Of a stretch of 64,000 bases of DNA, positions 43,101 through 56,665 are shown piece after piece; position 1 is the stretch's first letter; every line of letters begins with the position of its first letter. This stretch comes from Thamnaconus septentrionalis (taxonomy: Eukaryota; Chordata; Actinopteri; Tetraodontiformes; Monacanthidae). The notes beneath the pieces were generated by a model. The model was not told the origin of the DNA, did no database searches, and was given only the letters and a program-made list of their open reading frames with translations. The translations under genes and the position numbers were made by a program. The stretch is taken from contig CM020507.1 in the NCBI GenBank assembly GCA_009823395.1, positions 9,500,001-9,564,000 on the forward strand, given 5' to 3'.

Positions 43101-43881
43101 TTCAGCAGCGCCCTGGCCCTGCTGAACGGAGTGGGCGTGTCGACCGGCGAGGCGCTGGCCGCTCACGTCAACACCTGGCTGGACAGGAAGGGGCGTGGCT
43201 TTCCCATCCTCCCCCTCCTCACCGCCTGCTCCCGCTGCCTCGCGTCAGTGCGGCACATGACGCGCATAATGGAAGCGTGCATCACGGCACACTTCAACCA
43301 CGGTGAGCGCGTAAACCCGGCACCCGGCACCGATTTCCACTGTTTCAGTGTTTCTAGTCTTCGTCTTCCAGCTGCAGAAGGCGTTTACATTTCCACCCTG
43401 TGTGCGCCGTCTCCCAGCTGAGGAGGAGTCTATCGGTTGGGGTCCCGTGCTGGCGTCGCTTCAAGTGCCCGAGCTGACGGTGGACGACTTCCTCTCCGAG
43501 AGCCAATCGGGAGGCAGCTTCCTGACCCTCTACGCCTTTATCCTGCAGCGCCTCAACACCGAGTACACTGCAGCCAATGAGAGAAGGACTCTGGCGCTGA
43601 TAAACACGTGGAGCAACCAGGTCTTTCCCAGGTCTGATCCCACACAGTCCCTCCCTATAGCGCACGTGAACGCAAGGACACTGAGATCAGCCTTTGATAG
43701 ATAGATAGATAGATAGATAAAGTTAAAGATAGATAAAGATAGATAAAATGAAAATACATAATTTACATACTTTACATTTGTGCATAATGATGGTGTGTGT
43801 CAAACAGTTGTACAATGGGGTAGTTTGTACACACTTAAAGCGGGAGAGAGAGATTACGCATGAGAGGGATAGCTTGTCATG

Positions 43882-43916
<35 letters not shown>

Positions 43917-44697
43917 CAATGAATGTGTTTTTGTTTGTTTTTGTGTTGTCCAGTGGTCCAGGTGACGAAGCCAAACTGTTCCTCTGGTGGCATAAAGCGC
44001 TGAATCTGGCAGCGGAGCAGCTGCAGCCGCAGTCGGGCCAGACGGAGGTGTCAGGAGTCGTCTTGGGTCTTTTGAGGCTACAGAGCCGTCTGCTGCAGCT
44101 CGGGGAGGAGAGGCTGAACTCGGGACTGCTGGGAGCCATCGGCCTGGGCAAGAGGTCTCCTGTTTCTAACAGGTAATGATGCCGTGTCGTTTGAAAACTG
44201 AAAGCATTTGTTGGCCAGGTTATGGGAGATGTTATGTGTTATCGGTGTGCATGTGTATATATGCTGTTTATCTGTCCATGCAACGCCGTGCACGCAGGTT
44301 CAGGGTGGTGGTCCGAAGCATGGCAGCGTTCCTGTCAGTGCAGGTCCAATCAGAGACGGAGCTCAGGCTTCAGCCGACCACTGAGTTGCAGCTCTCTGCG
44401 AAAGCACAACAAGTAGGCAACACCAACAGTTGGACATCTTCTCTTCTGTCATTTGCAGATCTTTGTTTGTTTTTTTTCTAGAGTGACATTTGTTTCTGGT
44501 TTGTTTGGTTGCAGACGGTGGGGATGCTGGAAGCAATGCCCACTAATAAGCAGTACGCCGAGTTACAGGAGGCTGTCACCAAAGCCATCCAGTTCATACG
44601 GTACCCAGGACACTGTCTCAGAGACGGACCCCGACTGCTGGCCCTGCTCGCCAACCTTCTCTACCCCGACCTCAGATACTTGCACATTATTCGGTAA
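28156..44697 (+). CDS. epg5: Ectopic P-granules autophagy protein 5 homologue (EPG5)
   Basis: EPG5 is a Rab7 effector that tethers late endosomes/lysosomes to autophagosomes and promotes SNARE assembly for fusion. I traced 44 coding exons whose lengths sum to 7,812 nt, an intact frame of 2,603 aa (human about 2,579). A basic start ([16 protein letters not shown]) leads into a poorly conserved acidic/Pro region encoded by exon 2. Well conserved blocks then begin ([34 protein letters not shown]). Two LC3-interacting-type motifs are present: W516-T-L-V (codons from 30979) and W533-L-L-L, matching tandem motifs known in the human protein. The rest is helical with no enzymatic motif. The last exon ends YLHIIR. 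All introns have GT/AG ends and most are 80-150 bp. No frameshift or stop was found. Confidence 0.96.
37735..38040. repeat. Possible interspersed repeat in epg5 intron 29
   Basis: AT-rich sequence with a poly-AATAAT end and two 'gtgctttaca' motifs near its left side, reminiscent of fish retroelement tails. It makes this intron several times longer than its neighbours. No second copy is in the window, so the call rests on memory of such repeats. Confidence 0.35.
42550..42765 (+). repeat. Interspersed LINE-tail-like repeat, copy B
   Basis: It begins with ATCCATCCATC and continues through 'gggtgacactctggacaagttg', 'atcgcagggccacatagagac' (partial matches to copies A and C) and a 'tttttggactgtgggag' end. 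It lies in epg5 intron 38, which is therefore nearly 1 kb long. Confidence 0.78.
43696..43746. repeat. (GATA)n microsatellite in epg5 intron 41
   Basis: GATA units with two interruptions, followed at 43884-43912 by a (GA)n run in the same intron. Confidence 0.9.
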
Positions 44698-46966
44698 ATC
44701 GTGACTCAAACTGGATTCCACGCTGGAGATTTTGAAGGACAAAAGAAACAACAATCACTGCATGGGACAAAAAGAAAATCTTTCCAGGGAACGATGTTTT
44801 GTTGAATCGTTACCGCTGTTCTCTCTTATTACTTAATGTGGGAGTTCCTGTCTCAGAACAAAATATTGAGGTGCATTCAAAGCATTGCACTGTTACAAAA
44901 GACACTTTTGGCTCCTGTGATGTTTGGATCAGGGGCCGTGAAACTAATGGAAAGCACAAAACATTTAATGTGCTGCCCTCTGATCCTGACCTGCATTTTG
45001 CTTTTACTCTCTCCTGTCTTTCACCCTGTGTCTTTCTACATCACCTGCCTTTTGTTTTGTTTTTTGTTTTTTTCATAGATGGAATTGCACATATTTATTG
45101 AATCAGAAGTCATTTTTCAGTATTAATTTCATGCTTTAGCTGTCAATTTTCACCTCTGCCACCTGGAAGACAGTTGAAGGATTTGCAAAATATTTAAAGA
45201 AGGCTACATAATATGTATATATACTGCTTAGTATCAGACGTTGAGTGGAGGACGTTTAGGGAGTTCAGTGCCTGTTAACCCTTTAAAAATCAGCTTTATT
45301 GGGAAGCTACAGTCTAAAACCTCTCACTCCTCCATGTGTTCTGGACAGTGTGTGCTTGATTTCGGGGAGTCTGCTCAGAAATTTGCTAATATTATTTTTA
45401 GATCTAGCCATAAGTGCTTTTCTTTTCATTGCCAAAGAGATGTTTCCATTATGTGTTCAGCGACTTCAATCTGCTTGACCGCGCGCTCTGTCTCATCTGC
45501 CTGCTTTGCAATTAAAAAAGAGGGAGAGAGGAGAAAAAAAAAAAGAAACGAGGTTCCACTCAATGGCACCCGCTGTGTGCCGCACCACTCGGCTTCCTTA
45601 TAAAGTCATGTGTGAGCTGCAGGTCTATTGCACTTCCTTGACGGCATCGAACGGAGAGATATGCCTCCGTCGCTGGTGCCAGACAAAATAAGTTCACAGC
45701 ACCACCTTTTAGCAGGAGCTGCAGCCCTGATGGTCGGACATGCAGACCAGCGTTTTCACATTTGAATTCCCCGTCGCTCGGACACTTAAGGCGCTCTGTT
45801 GCCGTTACAATAACAACCGTGCTGCACTTCTGTAGACTGAAGCTATCGCTTGTGTTGTGTGGTGACCATAAATGTCAAAAGCAGTTCTTTTATGATGAGT
45901 CAGCGAACAAGAATGGGTCTCCCGGGCTGCAGGAGTGTAACAAAGCAGGGCTGCACAATAGAGACGGCGTTCAGTTAATGGAACCGAATGTCTCGGCGAA
46001 GAGCTTAAGCCGTGCTCAGCGAAGTGCACAGAGAGTCTGGGAGCTTTGACAGCTGATCTAAACTGCCCGCACCGGCCGCAGCCGACGGCAGAGGACACTT
46101 GGTGCGACTTCTAAAGCAAACTGAAGTCCGCCATCTGTACCTTCTGGGTAGGTTGGATGGTTGAGCTGAAATTAAAGCAAGGTTTTTTTGATTTTTCTTA
46201 AATAGTCTGTTATGACAGGCACGTCATTTGATTGGCATCTGTAGACAATCGTTCTTTGCATCTGTGCTGAGGTACAATGCATGTCCCCAAGTGAAAGACG
46301 CTTTTCACAAAGGCCGTTCAGGAGTGAGGACATTGTCTAAATTTGATTTTTTTTTTTCATTATTTAAAATGTTTTATTATTATTTTGAGCACATCGTGCA
46401 TCCATCCTCATATGACTCCACCGCGTCTTGTCTGGGAGCGAGCCTCTCTTTTGGCAACGCTGGTCTCCATGGTTACGGCGAGGGTAGAGAGGAAGAGGGA
46501 GGTGGTGGTGGGAAAAAAAAGGACGGGGTGTTCTGAGTCTGTGAGGCGGTTGGAGACGCTCGCAGACACGTTCCCTGTCTCGTCTCTCGCCTCCTAATCG
46601 GCCTCCTGCCACCCCTGCCGTCTCTCAGCTCAGGTGGCGGAGGACGCTCACCCGTGTGTGCGCCTGTTGTTGGCATGCCACTTTTCTACCCGGTACATGG
46701 AGCCTCTCTTACACGTGTGCACAGGCACATGCTCAGACATTCTTTTGTTCCGAGTACATTAAGTCACTGTCTGGTAGAATCCCCCATGTCACCATGGAAA
46801 CCCAGCATCTGGTGAGGGCAACTTGTACCTTGTTAAAGAGAGCGCACGCTCGGAGCGGTGAGCATCGGAGCAGCACGTGGCTCAGAGTTTCTGTCCGCAG
46901 CCTGCGAGGCTGTATATATATCTCGTTAGCCTAATAGCATTGTTGCCTAAGTCATATTTGAACGTT
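44698..46966. other. epg5 3'UTR and downstream intergenic region
   Basis: No recognisable gene. I saw no clear AATAAA; weaker ATTAAA motifs occur near 45510 and 46172, so the transcript end is unknown. Segments near 45440-46120 and 46400-46700 have more GC and CpG than their surroundings but carry no conserved protein frame. Confidence 0.45.
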
Positions 46967-47370
<404 letters not shown>

Positions 47371-49080
47371 TACACTAGAAAATCTCCTCAAAATTCCTGG
47401 TGCTTGAGATCAGCACAGGTTCAACATGTAATGCGTGTACATTTTGATTCAGGGGATCCCAGAGTGCATTGCATTGGATTTCAACAGGTCCCAGCGCGTC
47501 CATCGCAGGATTTTTAAGAGGGTAACAAGCCACCGCGCAACAGTTGCTCTTGTGGGACAGCTGCACTCGGCTTGACGTCCCTCCCCGCTGCAAACACACA
47601 TGCTCAGCTGGACATGCAGGAATGTCTCCGCTCCGCTGTGGCTTCGTCTACGTGGTTCCATTGTTTTAGAGTACATGCGTGTCAGACAGACTCCTCCATT
47701 AAGCACGCCCACTTTTCTCTCACCTCCTCTCCACGCCGGCAAGGGAGTGATGACTCAAAGCCCGGATGAGTTGCTCTCTCGTTCTATTCCTCACATTGAA
47801 CCAGCAGAGCAGGAGGACATCACCCCGCAGAGAGAACTTTTCAGTGCACTGAACCAGTAAAAGTCACCAACTGTGACTCAGACTCTAGCCGGAGGTAGAA
47901 AATATCAGATTTTTCAGAATAGGCACCTATTTAGTTTATTGACGTGCATTGGTGAAAGAAGTTCTTTCACTGTATGTTTAGTTTGCTGCACGTCTCCCTC
48001 CGTAGCATCAATTCAAACCTCCACTGAAAGGCTCTCCTGTCAGTTTTACCCATTTTAGTCGTGATTATTCTTACTGCAACTGTTGGTTAGCAGTGTCCAA
48101 AAAAGTTGGCAGGGCCAGATGAGATTAGTTACATTTATCAGATCTCCAGCGGTCTAAGAGCTTAAGACTGATTTATGAACTGGTAGACATGATTGTAATG
48201 GGACAAAACAAGATATGTTAGCTATTTTTTATAGACCTTAGGCTAAGCTGGACCAGCAGCTTTGGTCTAGTTCAAGGGTTCCCGTCACCCCCAGCATGAC
48301 CAGGTGATGGGTCAAGACATTGAGGGTTCATTGGGTTATTTTGGTCTTGTTATGCAGAGGTTATAACTGAAGAAAAAAAAAAACAACCTTTTGTTTGTCA
48401 GCTGAGAGGTAGACTGTAGGTTTTAGATAATATTATATCTACAAATCTACAAAATGCTTAAAATATGCATGTGAGCTAATTTATTATCAGCTTGATCTCA
48501 GTAGAATTTGTGAGAATTAGAGTGGGAAAAATCAACAGGTGTGGGCAGCCTCTGTTGTTGGTCGATAGTTCGAATAACCGACACTTCTCCTTCTCAGGAG
48601 GTAATGAAGAAAAGGAAGTAACATGAGTCACGCTTGAATAAATAGATGGATGAGGACGAGGATAAAAATACAAAAACACGGTCTACTCAGACATCTGGCA
48701 TTCTCCATCCGTCCTGATGTGTTTACGGGCATGGTTGGCTCTCCATGTGCCAGCTCGGACACAACGGGGCAATCTTAAAGTAATGGCATTTTATTACTTA
48801 GTTTATTTTGGTCAGTCGGGGTAAACCCCCCCCCACACGCCACAAGATATGAAATCCTCCGATCACTGCCTTTGATCGACCAGTCTCCGTTTTCACACAG
48901 GGAAACTATTTGAAATGTGATAATAAAGTTATTTAGAGAAGGAAAAAAAAAGTGTTTCCTCACCGCAGTCCCTCAGCGGTCGTATCTCTGCCAGGGGAAG
49001 CTGCCTGCCAGAGAGGTTTTTCCACTCAAACGTCAGACGCAGTCCGGTGTTTGCTCACCGGTTATTTCCGAGCCGGACTC
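47371..49080. other. Intergenic stretch before dnajb5
   Basis: About 1.7 kb of mixed sequence between the TA satellite and the dnajb5 promoter. No gene, RNA gene or clear transposon end could be supported. Confidence 0.5.
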
Positions 49081-49105
49081 GCCCCGCCCCTGCGTGCTGA
49101 CGTCA
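49081..49105 (+). promoter_or_regulatory. dnajb5 promoter: GC box and cAMP-response element
   Basis: A GC box (gccccgcccc, 49081-49090) is followed by a full CRE, TGACGTCA, at 49098-49105, within CpG-rich sequence. The candidate non-coding first exon follows at once. A CRE suggests control by CREB/ATF factors; this is inferred from the motif. Confidence 0.55.
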
Positions 49106-49129
49106 CTCCATAAGGGGACGCAGCGGTGC

Positions 49130-49235
49130 CGGTCCGCCGGCCAGATACCGACCGCTGTAGCGGGGGAGAGAGAGAGAGAGGAGCCGGACCATGCTGATGT
49201 GGAGAGCGCTTCTCCAGTAACCGCCGAGTACCCAG
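49130..49235 (+). other. Candidate non-coding first exon of dnajb5
   Basis: GC-rich sequence ends in a consensus donor (CCCAG followed by gtaggt at 49236). It could splice to the acceptor at 50671-50678 upstream of the start codon. The 5' edge is approximate. Confidence 0.45.
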
Positions 49236-50746
49236 GTAGGTTTGCCCTCGTTTTTATGAAAGGAATATTTACTAATTCTTCCTTTTATGTCGCCGCTTGC
49301 TTTTTTGGGGGGGGGGGGCTGGGCTGTTGTGTCTCTGGCATTAAATCAACACTGCTCCTTTAGGACAACCATGCGAAACGGTAATGTTGTGGATGAATGT
49401 AGTGCGCTGATACCAAATGAACCCGAATCATCTGGATCCGGGAGATCCATTGTTTTAGCAGCGCACGAGGGGCAGCGGGGGAGGTAGTGGGGGGCGGGAG
49501 GGTCTCCGCTGTCTGACAGCCTGTGCGCCCCTCACCCCCCCAATCACAGCTGATTCAACGCAGCGGATGAGCCGGTTCCGTTTGCACGCCGCTAATCTGC
49601 AATATTTCTAAATAAGGGCATTCCAAGTATGAGCTGAGATGATGTGGAGCAGGCAGTGGTGTGTGTGTGTGTGTGTGTGTTTGTGTTGAGGGGAGCTCTC
49701 CACTCCTCTCTATCAGCCATTTGTCCGCAGCAGTGGCGGCAGCAGCAGTTCGGGGGAACCCAGATCCCCCTGTTGTCCATTTCCAACTGTCACTAATTGG
49801 CCATCGCCACACAGCACTGAAAGCGAACGCTCTGCCTCCTCTCTGCCAGGACGCTTTTAGTCCGTTGCTCTGGTCAGCGGCTGACCTGAGGAGTATTCAA
49901 AGACTTGCTAATAGGAGTCTCCCAACTCCGAAAGAGGATCACGGCCACAAGAAGAGGGGAAAATAATTACAGGAAGGATATTTTATAGGTTTCCATCACG
50001 TGAAAAAAGTCGTACTTTCGGGAATAACGCTTCCTGTTCCTGTTCCTGCTAGTGACGTTAGTCCACCATCGATCACTTCAATTAGCTGCCAGTGTTCACA
50101 ATCATCTAGTCTAGTCGCCGGTCGCAGCAGCGACGCTACATCACTTGGAGGAGGTTGCTGTCTTTGTTGAAAATAAAATACAGTAGCTGGGAATGGACAG
50201 TTGCAAGAACATCGATGGTCACACCTGCGGGACATTCAGCGAGGCCTTGTTGTATCACAAGATACTAAAAGTCAACAGATCAAGTTGATTGACAATGACG
50301 CCGCAGAGCGCAGGTGAGACCTGTGTCTGACCAAAGGACCCAATACGATCCGATAAAATGAAGCCATACGGTGGCATTGGCGTTAATGGCTGCATTGAGT
50401 GCATGGAGGCCTACACAAAAACAGTGCAAGTGGTTTCTGCACAAAAAGACCATCATGTTCTCAACGTGCCTCTGACAGCACACAGACGCTCTGGGCATCC
50501 TCCCAAGCGAGCGATGGATGTGGTGAAATAGTCAACAATCACTTTTGCACCGTTATTGGTTTTGCCTTCATCCACACAATACAACAGCTGAAAGCATCAC
50601 TGCAGAAATGGAATCTCCTTACTGCAATTATCTTTCGCTCTTCTTCTGGCCCTCTAACCCCTCTTTCATACCCAACAGTGTCTGATCGAGGCCACAGAAA
50701 ACAGAGGGGCGTCCCGGTCCAGAGGGTGTATGTGCGTGTGCCAGCC

Positions 50747-51317
50747 ATGGGGAAGGACTACTACAAGACCCTGGGCATCCCCAAGGGCTCCAACGAGGAG
50801 GAGATCAAGAAGGCCTACCGGCGCATGGCGCTGCGCTTCCACCCGGACAAGAACAAGGACGCCAACGCCGAGGAGAAATTTAAGGAGATCGCCGAGGCCT
50901 ACGAGGTCCTCAGTGACCCCAAGAAGAGGGCCGTCTACGATCAGCTGGGAGAGGAAGGTGAGCTCAGGGGCTTGGTGAGGGTGACCCGGGTACGAGCCTT
51001 CCTGTGTTGCATGAAGGTGATGAAAAAAATAATAAGCGCAGACGGTGGAGGTAATAGCGTCCGTGTTTTTTTTTTTTTAATAAACTGTTATTAGACGTGT
51101 CTCCTGAAAGGGTTCAGGCTTCTAATATCATATCGGGGCTGGGGGGTGGAGGGGACCTTGGTGGGCTTCAGCTTCTCAAGTAATAATGCTGCCGCACTTT
51201 CTCATGATTGTGTTTTAGTCAGGAGGATGACCGTCCGCCGTTAGCTTCAGTTTGATCAACACTTAACCATCTCTGGTGCCTCACAGTGAGCTGCAAGGGT
51301 AGTTAGAGGGTCTGTAA

Positions 51318-51393
<76 letters not shown>

Positions 51394-51501
51394 GCTGACA
51401 GACAGATGGCGTAAGAATGTTACGTTGGCGAGATATGAATAGCAGTGACTGCTGTAGTTTTCAAATGTGGGCGTAGCGTATCGCGGTTGTAATTGGTGTG
51501 C

Positions 51502-51541
<40 letters not shown>

Positions 51542-54500
51542 TGGGTGTGTATGTTTGTGCACCTGTGTGTGTGTGTGAGCGTGTTGGACTGGGTGACCTG
51601 GTATTCTACAAGTTCCTCCAGCAGCAGCAGCAGCAACAGCAGCAACAGCAGCTCTGTTGAAAGATCAGTGATGCTGCTGGGATTCTTCCTCCCACTTGGG
51701 CTCCGCTCTCCTCTCGACTGTTTCCCACCTCTTGCGATGGCGGCCCGAGCTGCTGGGTATCTGAGTGGATCCGAGTGTTTGTTTTTCCTGATGCACGAGA
51801 GATCTCGGTTTATGTCTTTATATTTCTCTCTGTCTCGCAGGCTTGAAGACAGGGGGCAGCAGTTCCTCCGGGGCTCCGGGAAGCTCGACGCACCACTACA
51901 CCTTCCACGGAGACCCCCACGCCACGTTCGCCTCCTTCTTCGGCGGCTCCAACCCCTTCGACATGTTCTTCGGCTCCAACCGCGGCCACGGCCGCTCCAA
52001 CGGCTTCTCCTTCCACAGCGAGCACGACGCAGAGCAGGACGTGGACATGGAGGAGGACGACCCCTTCGCCCACTTCGGCCGGCAGTTCGGCTTCCCCGGC
52101 CCCGCCAACAACGGCTTCCCCGGGGAGGGCCGCAGGAGGCGGGGCCAGCCGTCGGAGCGCCTGGGGGCCGCGCGGAAACACCAGGACCCTCCCGTGGTCC
52201 ACGAGCTGAAGGTCTCGCTGGAGGAGATCTTCCACGGCTGCACCAAGCGCATGAAGATCACCCGCCGCCGGCTGAACCCAGGACGGACGGAGCATGAGGA
52301 CGGAGGACAAGATCCTCAACATCATCATCAAGAAGGGCTGGAAGGAAGGGACCAAGATCACCTTCCCCAAAGAGGGGGACGAGACCCCGGAGAACATTCC
52401 TGCGGACATAGCCTTTGTTCTGAAGGACAAAGGGCACGTCCACTTCAAGAGAGACGGCTCCAACATCATCTATCACTGCAAGGTCACCCTGAAAGAGGTG
52501 CGTCCATCCGCCCCGATTCCACCAAACCTTCTGTTCTGTCTCGCTTCCGTCTGCATGCCATCGGCGTCGCTCCCGAAGTAGAGAAATCATAAACTGGTTA
52601 CAGTTCTACAAAAGTGTATTGCTGCCATACTAGAAAAAAAGAAAGATTTGGGCAAGTTTAAAGTACAGTTTGATTGAATCGCGTCTCATTTATGCCTCAT
52701 TCGTTACGACGATATAACGTGAAAATTATCTTGTAAAACCGTAAAACTGATCTTGTAAAAAAAAAATTATCTTGTAAAAAAATGAAACTTTCATGTAATT
52801 GCGTGATACTGAGTCCATTTTTTTTCAGTATGGCAGCAATACCCTTCCATAGCATTCACAAGGTAGTGGGATGTGACTGAAATTTTGAGGTAGATCTGTG
52901 TGGGCATACTGAGGATTGTGTGTGTGTGTGTGTGTGTGAGTCTCTGCAGTGTGTGAGAGCAGCCAGCAGGAATGTGGTGTCCTCGTGTGACCGGCTGAGA
53001 GCCGAGTGTCCTCACTTATTCCGCTGCTGCTGCTTCTGCAGCATGAATGTACTCGCATGAAGCTTCAAACACACAGCTTCAACACAATCCAACGTGCACT
53101 CTGCAGTCTTCAAGGGTATTTGTAAACACACTGCTATTTCTGTGACTGGCAGGACATTTAATAAGCCTTCCCTGCGACCCGGGGCACCAGCAGGTCCAGG
53201 ACGCCCCCACCTCTCCACCCAGTCTGTGAACTACACAACGTTTAGAGCTCTTCCGCTCACCAGTTTGTTGTCACCGTGCCCCGCTTAATGGCAGTCGCTC
53301 TCAAAGAGGCGGAGAAAATCTTTTGTGTTCCACTGAGAGCAACCTTTCATTTCGTCTCAAAAGCAGCGCAGACTCTACCTGGAATATAAGGACGGCTGTT
53401 TCATTATTTGCATCCGTCCACCCATTCTCTATCACCGCTTCTCCTGCTCCTGCAGGGTCACGGGTGTCTGCATGATGGAGCCCCCTCCCAGCTGTCTTCG
53501 GGCAAAGTCGGGGTTACACCCTAGACAAGTCGGCAGTTCATCGCAGGGCCACCTAGAGAGAAAAACAAGACCAGGAAAAACTCCACTGTGGGAATAAACC
53601 TAGAGCAGATCCAGATTCCTGAGGGCCATCATCTGCCTGTGACGACACATACATGTGACACAGGGAGAACATGCAAACTTCAGAGCGACCGACCACCGTG
53701 TCACCCTCCCAAATAAATAGGCACGTTGGTTAAATGTTGCACTGAACGACTCCTGCGGCTCAGTCGTCTGTGCTAACCGCTAGCCAGATAAGAGACTTAC
53801 GTCTCAAAGCAAAAGAAGGAACTGGAGTGGAGGAAGAGTGTAGATGGGGGTTGGTTTTGAAGCATCGGGGAATAATATGGGAGAAGTGGGTCAGATGATT
53901 CCGCATCCAAAGCATATACAATCTCATATATTCAGTGCTGCACTCTTCTTCAACTCCCCCCCCCCAGAAGATGATGCTGCAGCACCAGCTGTGCACGGTG
54001 CACCCGACAACCTCAGGCACACACGTGTGGGGCGTCAAACAGTAACACAATGCACACAGCATAATATAACAAGGGTGGATGATGTGTAGAGAGCCTAATG
54101 CTAAAAGGCAATGATAAAAAGAGATATAGAAGTTGAAGTAAACTTTTATCACAGCCAAAGAACATTCTTCACTTTTTGCTCACCATTCTCACCATAGCGT
54201 GAGCTCTTTATTTCCTCTGAACATCTGGGCATCAGCTCTAAACAAGTTATTTTACCTTTAAGCTTGTCTTTTTTTTTTTGTTGTCAAAATTGAGCTTCCC
54301 GCACTTTTTTCCTTGGCTGCTAAATATTGTTTGTTGCCTGGAGCAAACCCCGAAGAGCAGCACCATTAGTGCTGCACAGCGCTCGCTTTTCCTCCAGCCC
54401 CTGCAGTGCTCTGGCAGACTGCGACGGCAGTCAGAAGTGGTTAGAGAGCTCAGGGTGAATTTGACACATCGATTTCTCCGAATCCGACCTGCGTCTGAAT

Positions 54501-56606
54501 CTCGGGCCCGGCTCTTCCTGCCCGTTATTGCCCCTGCAGTGTGACGGTAGCGTTTGTGGAGGTGCATCGCCAGGCTTTGTCGGCAACCGAATTTAGCTCC
54601 GCACTGCTGGAATACGCACGAGGTTCACTGACTCAAGCTCTTTGTTTCTTTGGAGTTCATCGTATTTTTATCCTTTCTTCTTTATGGGCCGTGCCAAAGG
54701 AAAATGTTATGCCTTATGACTCCCACTGCGGTTGTTAACGTCAATTGGAATTTACTTTGCAGATACAGTATTCAACATTTATATAGAATACAGCTAAAAA
54801 AAAAATAACTAAAGTTTTTTATTATTGGTTGTTTTTATGCATCTTTGTATTAATAACAATCCCACTGTGCCTTATCTCTACTGGAACTATATTACTGGAA
54901 CTTGGTCTATTTACATGAATTGCATGAAGTGTACTTTGGTCTTACTGCCTATACTTGACTGCAGAATGTTAACTTGCAACAGCATGAGCAGCGTTTCTTG
55001 CTGTGTTTGACTTCTCTTACATACCTAAACTAACTTAACATAACTAACTTAACCCAATCAAGTTAAAAATGCCGTTAATCTATTTGAGAGAAAGCGAAAG
55101 TGTGTGTGCGTGCGTGCATGGTGTGTATGTGTGTGTTATGCAACCCATGCAGTATAGGTGTGCGTCTATAGCGTCATGCAAAGACTTGTGTAAGTGACTG
55201 CAGCAGCTCTACAGAGTGGATGAGCTCCTAAGTCTCCATCAGAGTCACGAGCTAAATCACCTCCTAATGTATGTCGTGGCGGCTGAGGGGGAGGCTGATG
55301 TCATGACTGGAAAACTCCGTCTGACCCTTCAAGCAGCTGCTCTGATCGACTGGACGTCATTCGTCCCGACGTCCAATCTCACGTTAAAAAAAAACCTCAG
55401 ACAAGACAGGAAAATCCTCCAGCGCCCCAACAATACAGAGCCCATAATGACGCTGGCCCAGAGTGAGAGGTTAAGCATGTGCCAACGCGAGCAAAGTCGC
55501 TGTTACATGATGATAGCTGGCTGCCCCGGTCGTGCCCTGAGCTGGTATGTTTCATTTATAGTTGCTTCAAGAGGAAATTCTCTAGTTTTCTTAGAAAAAA
55601 AAATATATTGCTCATAATAGGTGAGATGTAAGGAAGCTTTTCCTTTGCACGATTTTCCTTGAATTCTGGTATTTTCATCTAAATACAAAATACTTTCATG
55701 TGAATCAGGGAGAAACGGTCACAAACTGCAGCCAAGCGCAGTTGTGACAAACAAAATCCTATCGCTTGCTTTTAATCACTGGCCACTGCAGTGTCCAGTT
55801 GTATTTTATTAGACCCGGGCAACACTAAAGGCTTGTCTCCGCCTCTAACTGACTAACTGGCTACAGCATGAATCCCATTCAACACCACTGTGTCTCGGCT
55901 TGCTGTGATGACTCCCTTGAAACCTTTTATGACAGGATTTTTACACTGTCCATTCTGCTTCTGAGAATGAGTAGTTCTACAGAATTGTAGCAGTGTAAAA
56001 AAAAAAAATATTCTGTTAGCTTTTTATCATGTTTGGAAATTGGCCAGAACGACGACCAGGCGGTGGGTAGTTTCACTGCCTGTCATGACAGAGACACGTT
56101 ACTACTGTGAATCTTTCACAATGTAGCACTTTGGAGGGCAGATATATCCATCTGATCAATTTGTATCAGCATGGTTAGAATTAGCATTACATATAAAAAA
56201 GCTAATACTGATATTGATTGTTAACATCTTCTGTGACGCGTTCACTTTAGCATTCAGCAGCCATAACTTTCAGTCTGTGTTTTTGGCACCCAGCTCATTA
56301 AACGTAATGTTCCATTTTGATTAAAGTTTCTAGAACTTTTGGGGTGGGCGGAAACTGTATGTTCATTCACAGAGTCATATTGCAATAGTTCTCTCCGCCC
56401 GGCGAAAATCTGGCAAGTGATGCCCTCTGGAAAGGCTGCAAAATCGTGATAACTGCAGGTCTCCGTGTTTAATTTAGCGTTCTCCACGCTGCGAGTGGAT
56501 TCAGCAGGCATTGTGATAAGGAGGTGAGGCTTACTGCGTGCGTGCGTGTGCGCGCACGGGCATTTGTGTGTTTGTGGGTGGGTGTTTGTGTGTGTGTGTG
56601 TGTGCG

Positions 56607-56665
<59 letters not shown>

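Larger units (their letters stand above)
28156..44697 (+). other. epg5: epg5 exon map
   Basis: Coding exons: 28156-28209, 28555-29187, 29338-29598, 29699-29897, 30136-30272, 30498-30605, 30704-30777, 30900-31008, 31414-31528, 31611-31761, 31847-32002, 32082-32239, 32468-32619, 32866-33006, 33111-33272, 33364-33486, 33591-33853, 33944-34084, 34185-34329, 34571-34768, 35133-35447, 35543-35709, 35806-36042, 36149-36272, 36368-36512, 36641-36812, 36940-37102, 37215-37357, 37475-37631, 38105-38299, 38396-38609, 39260-39447, 39541-39748, 39854-39929, 40551-40654, 40755-40930, 41326-41544, 41644-41853, 42840-42984, 43060-43302, 43418-43631, 43954-44172, 44298-44412, 44515-44697. Boundaries were set by eye from splice sites, reading phase and family resemblance. 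The 75 nt intron at 42985-43059 is the least certain, because it is open and divisible by three. Confidence 0.82.

Noticed and set aside
50399..50746. N-terminal extension of dnajb5 to an upstream ATG at 50399
   Set aside because: The frame is open but crosses a strong splice acceptor at 50671-50678 and has no J-protein resemblance; MGKDYY is the family's usual start.
51467..52297. 276 aa plus-strand frame and a 219 aa antisense frame at dnajb5 exon 2
   Set aside because: These are out-of-frame readings of a very GC-rich exon; the DNAJB5 frame explains the conservation.
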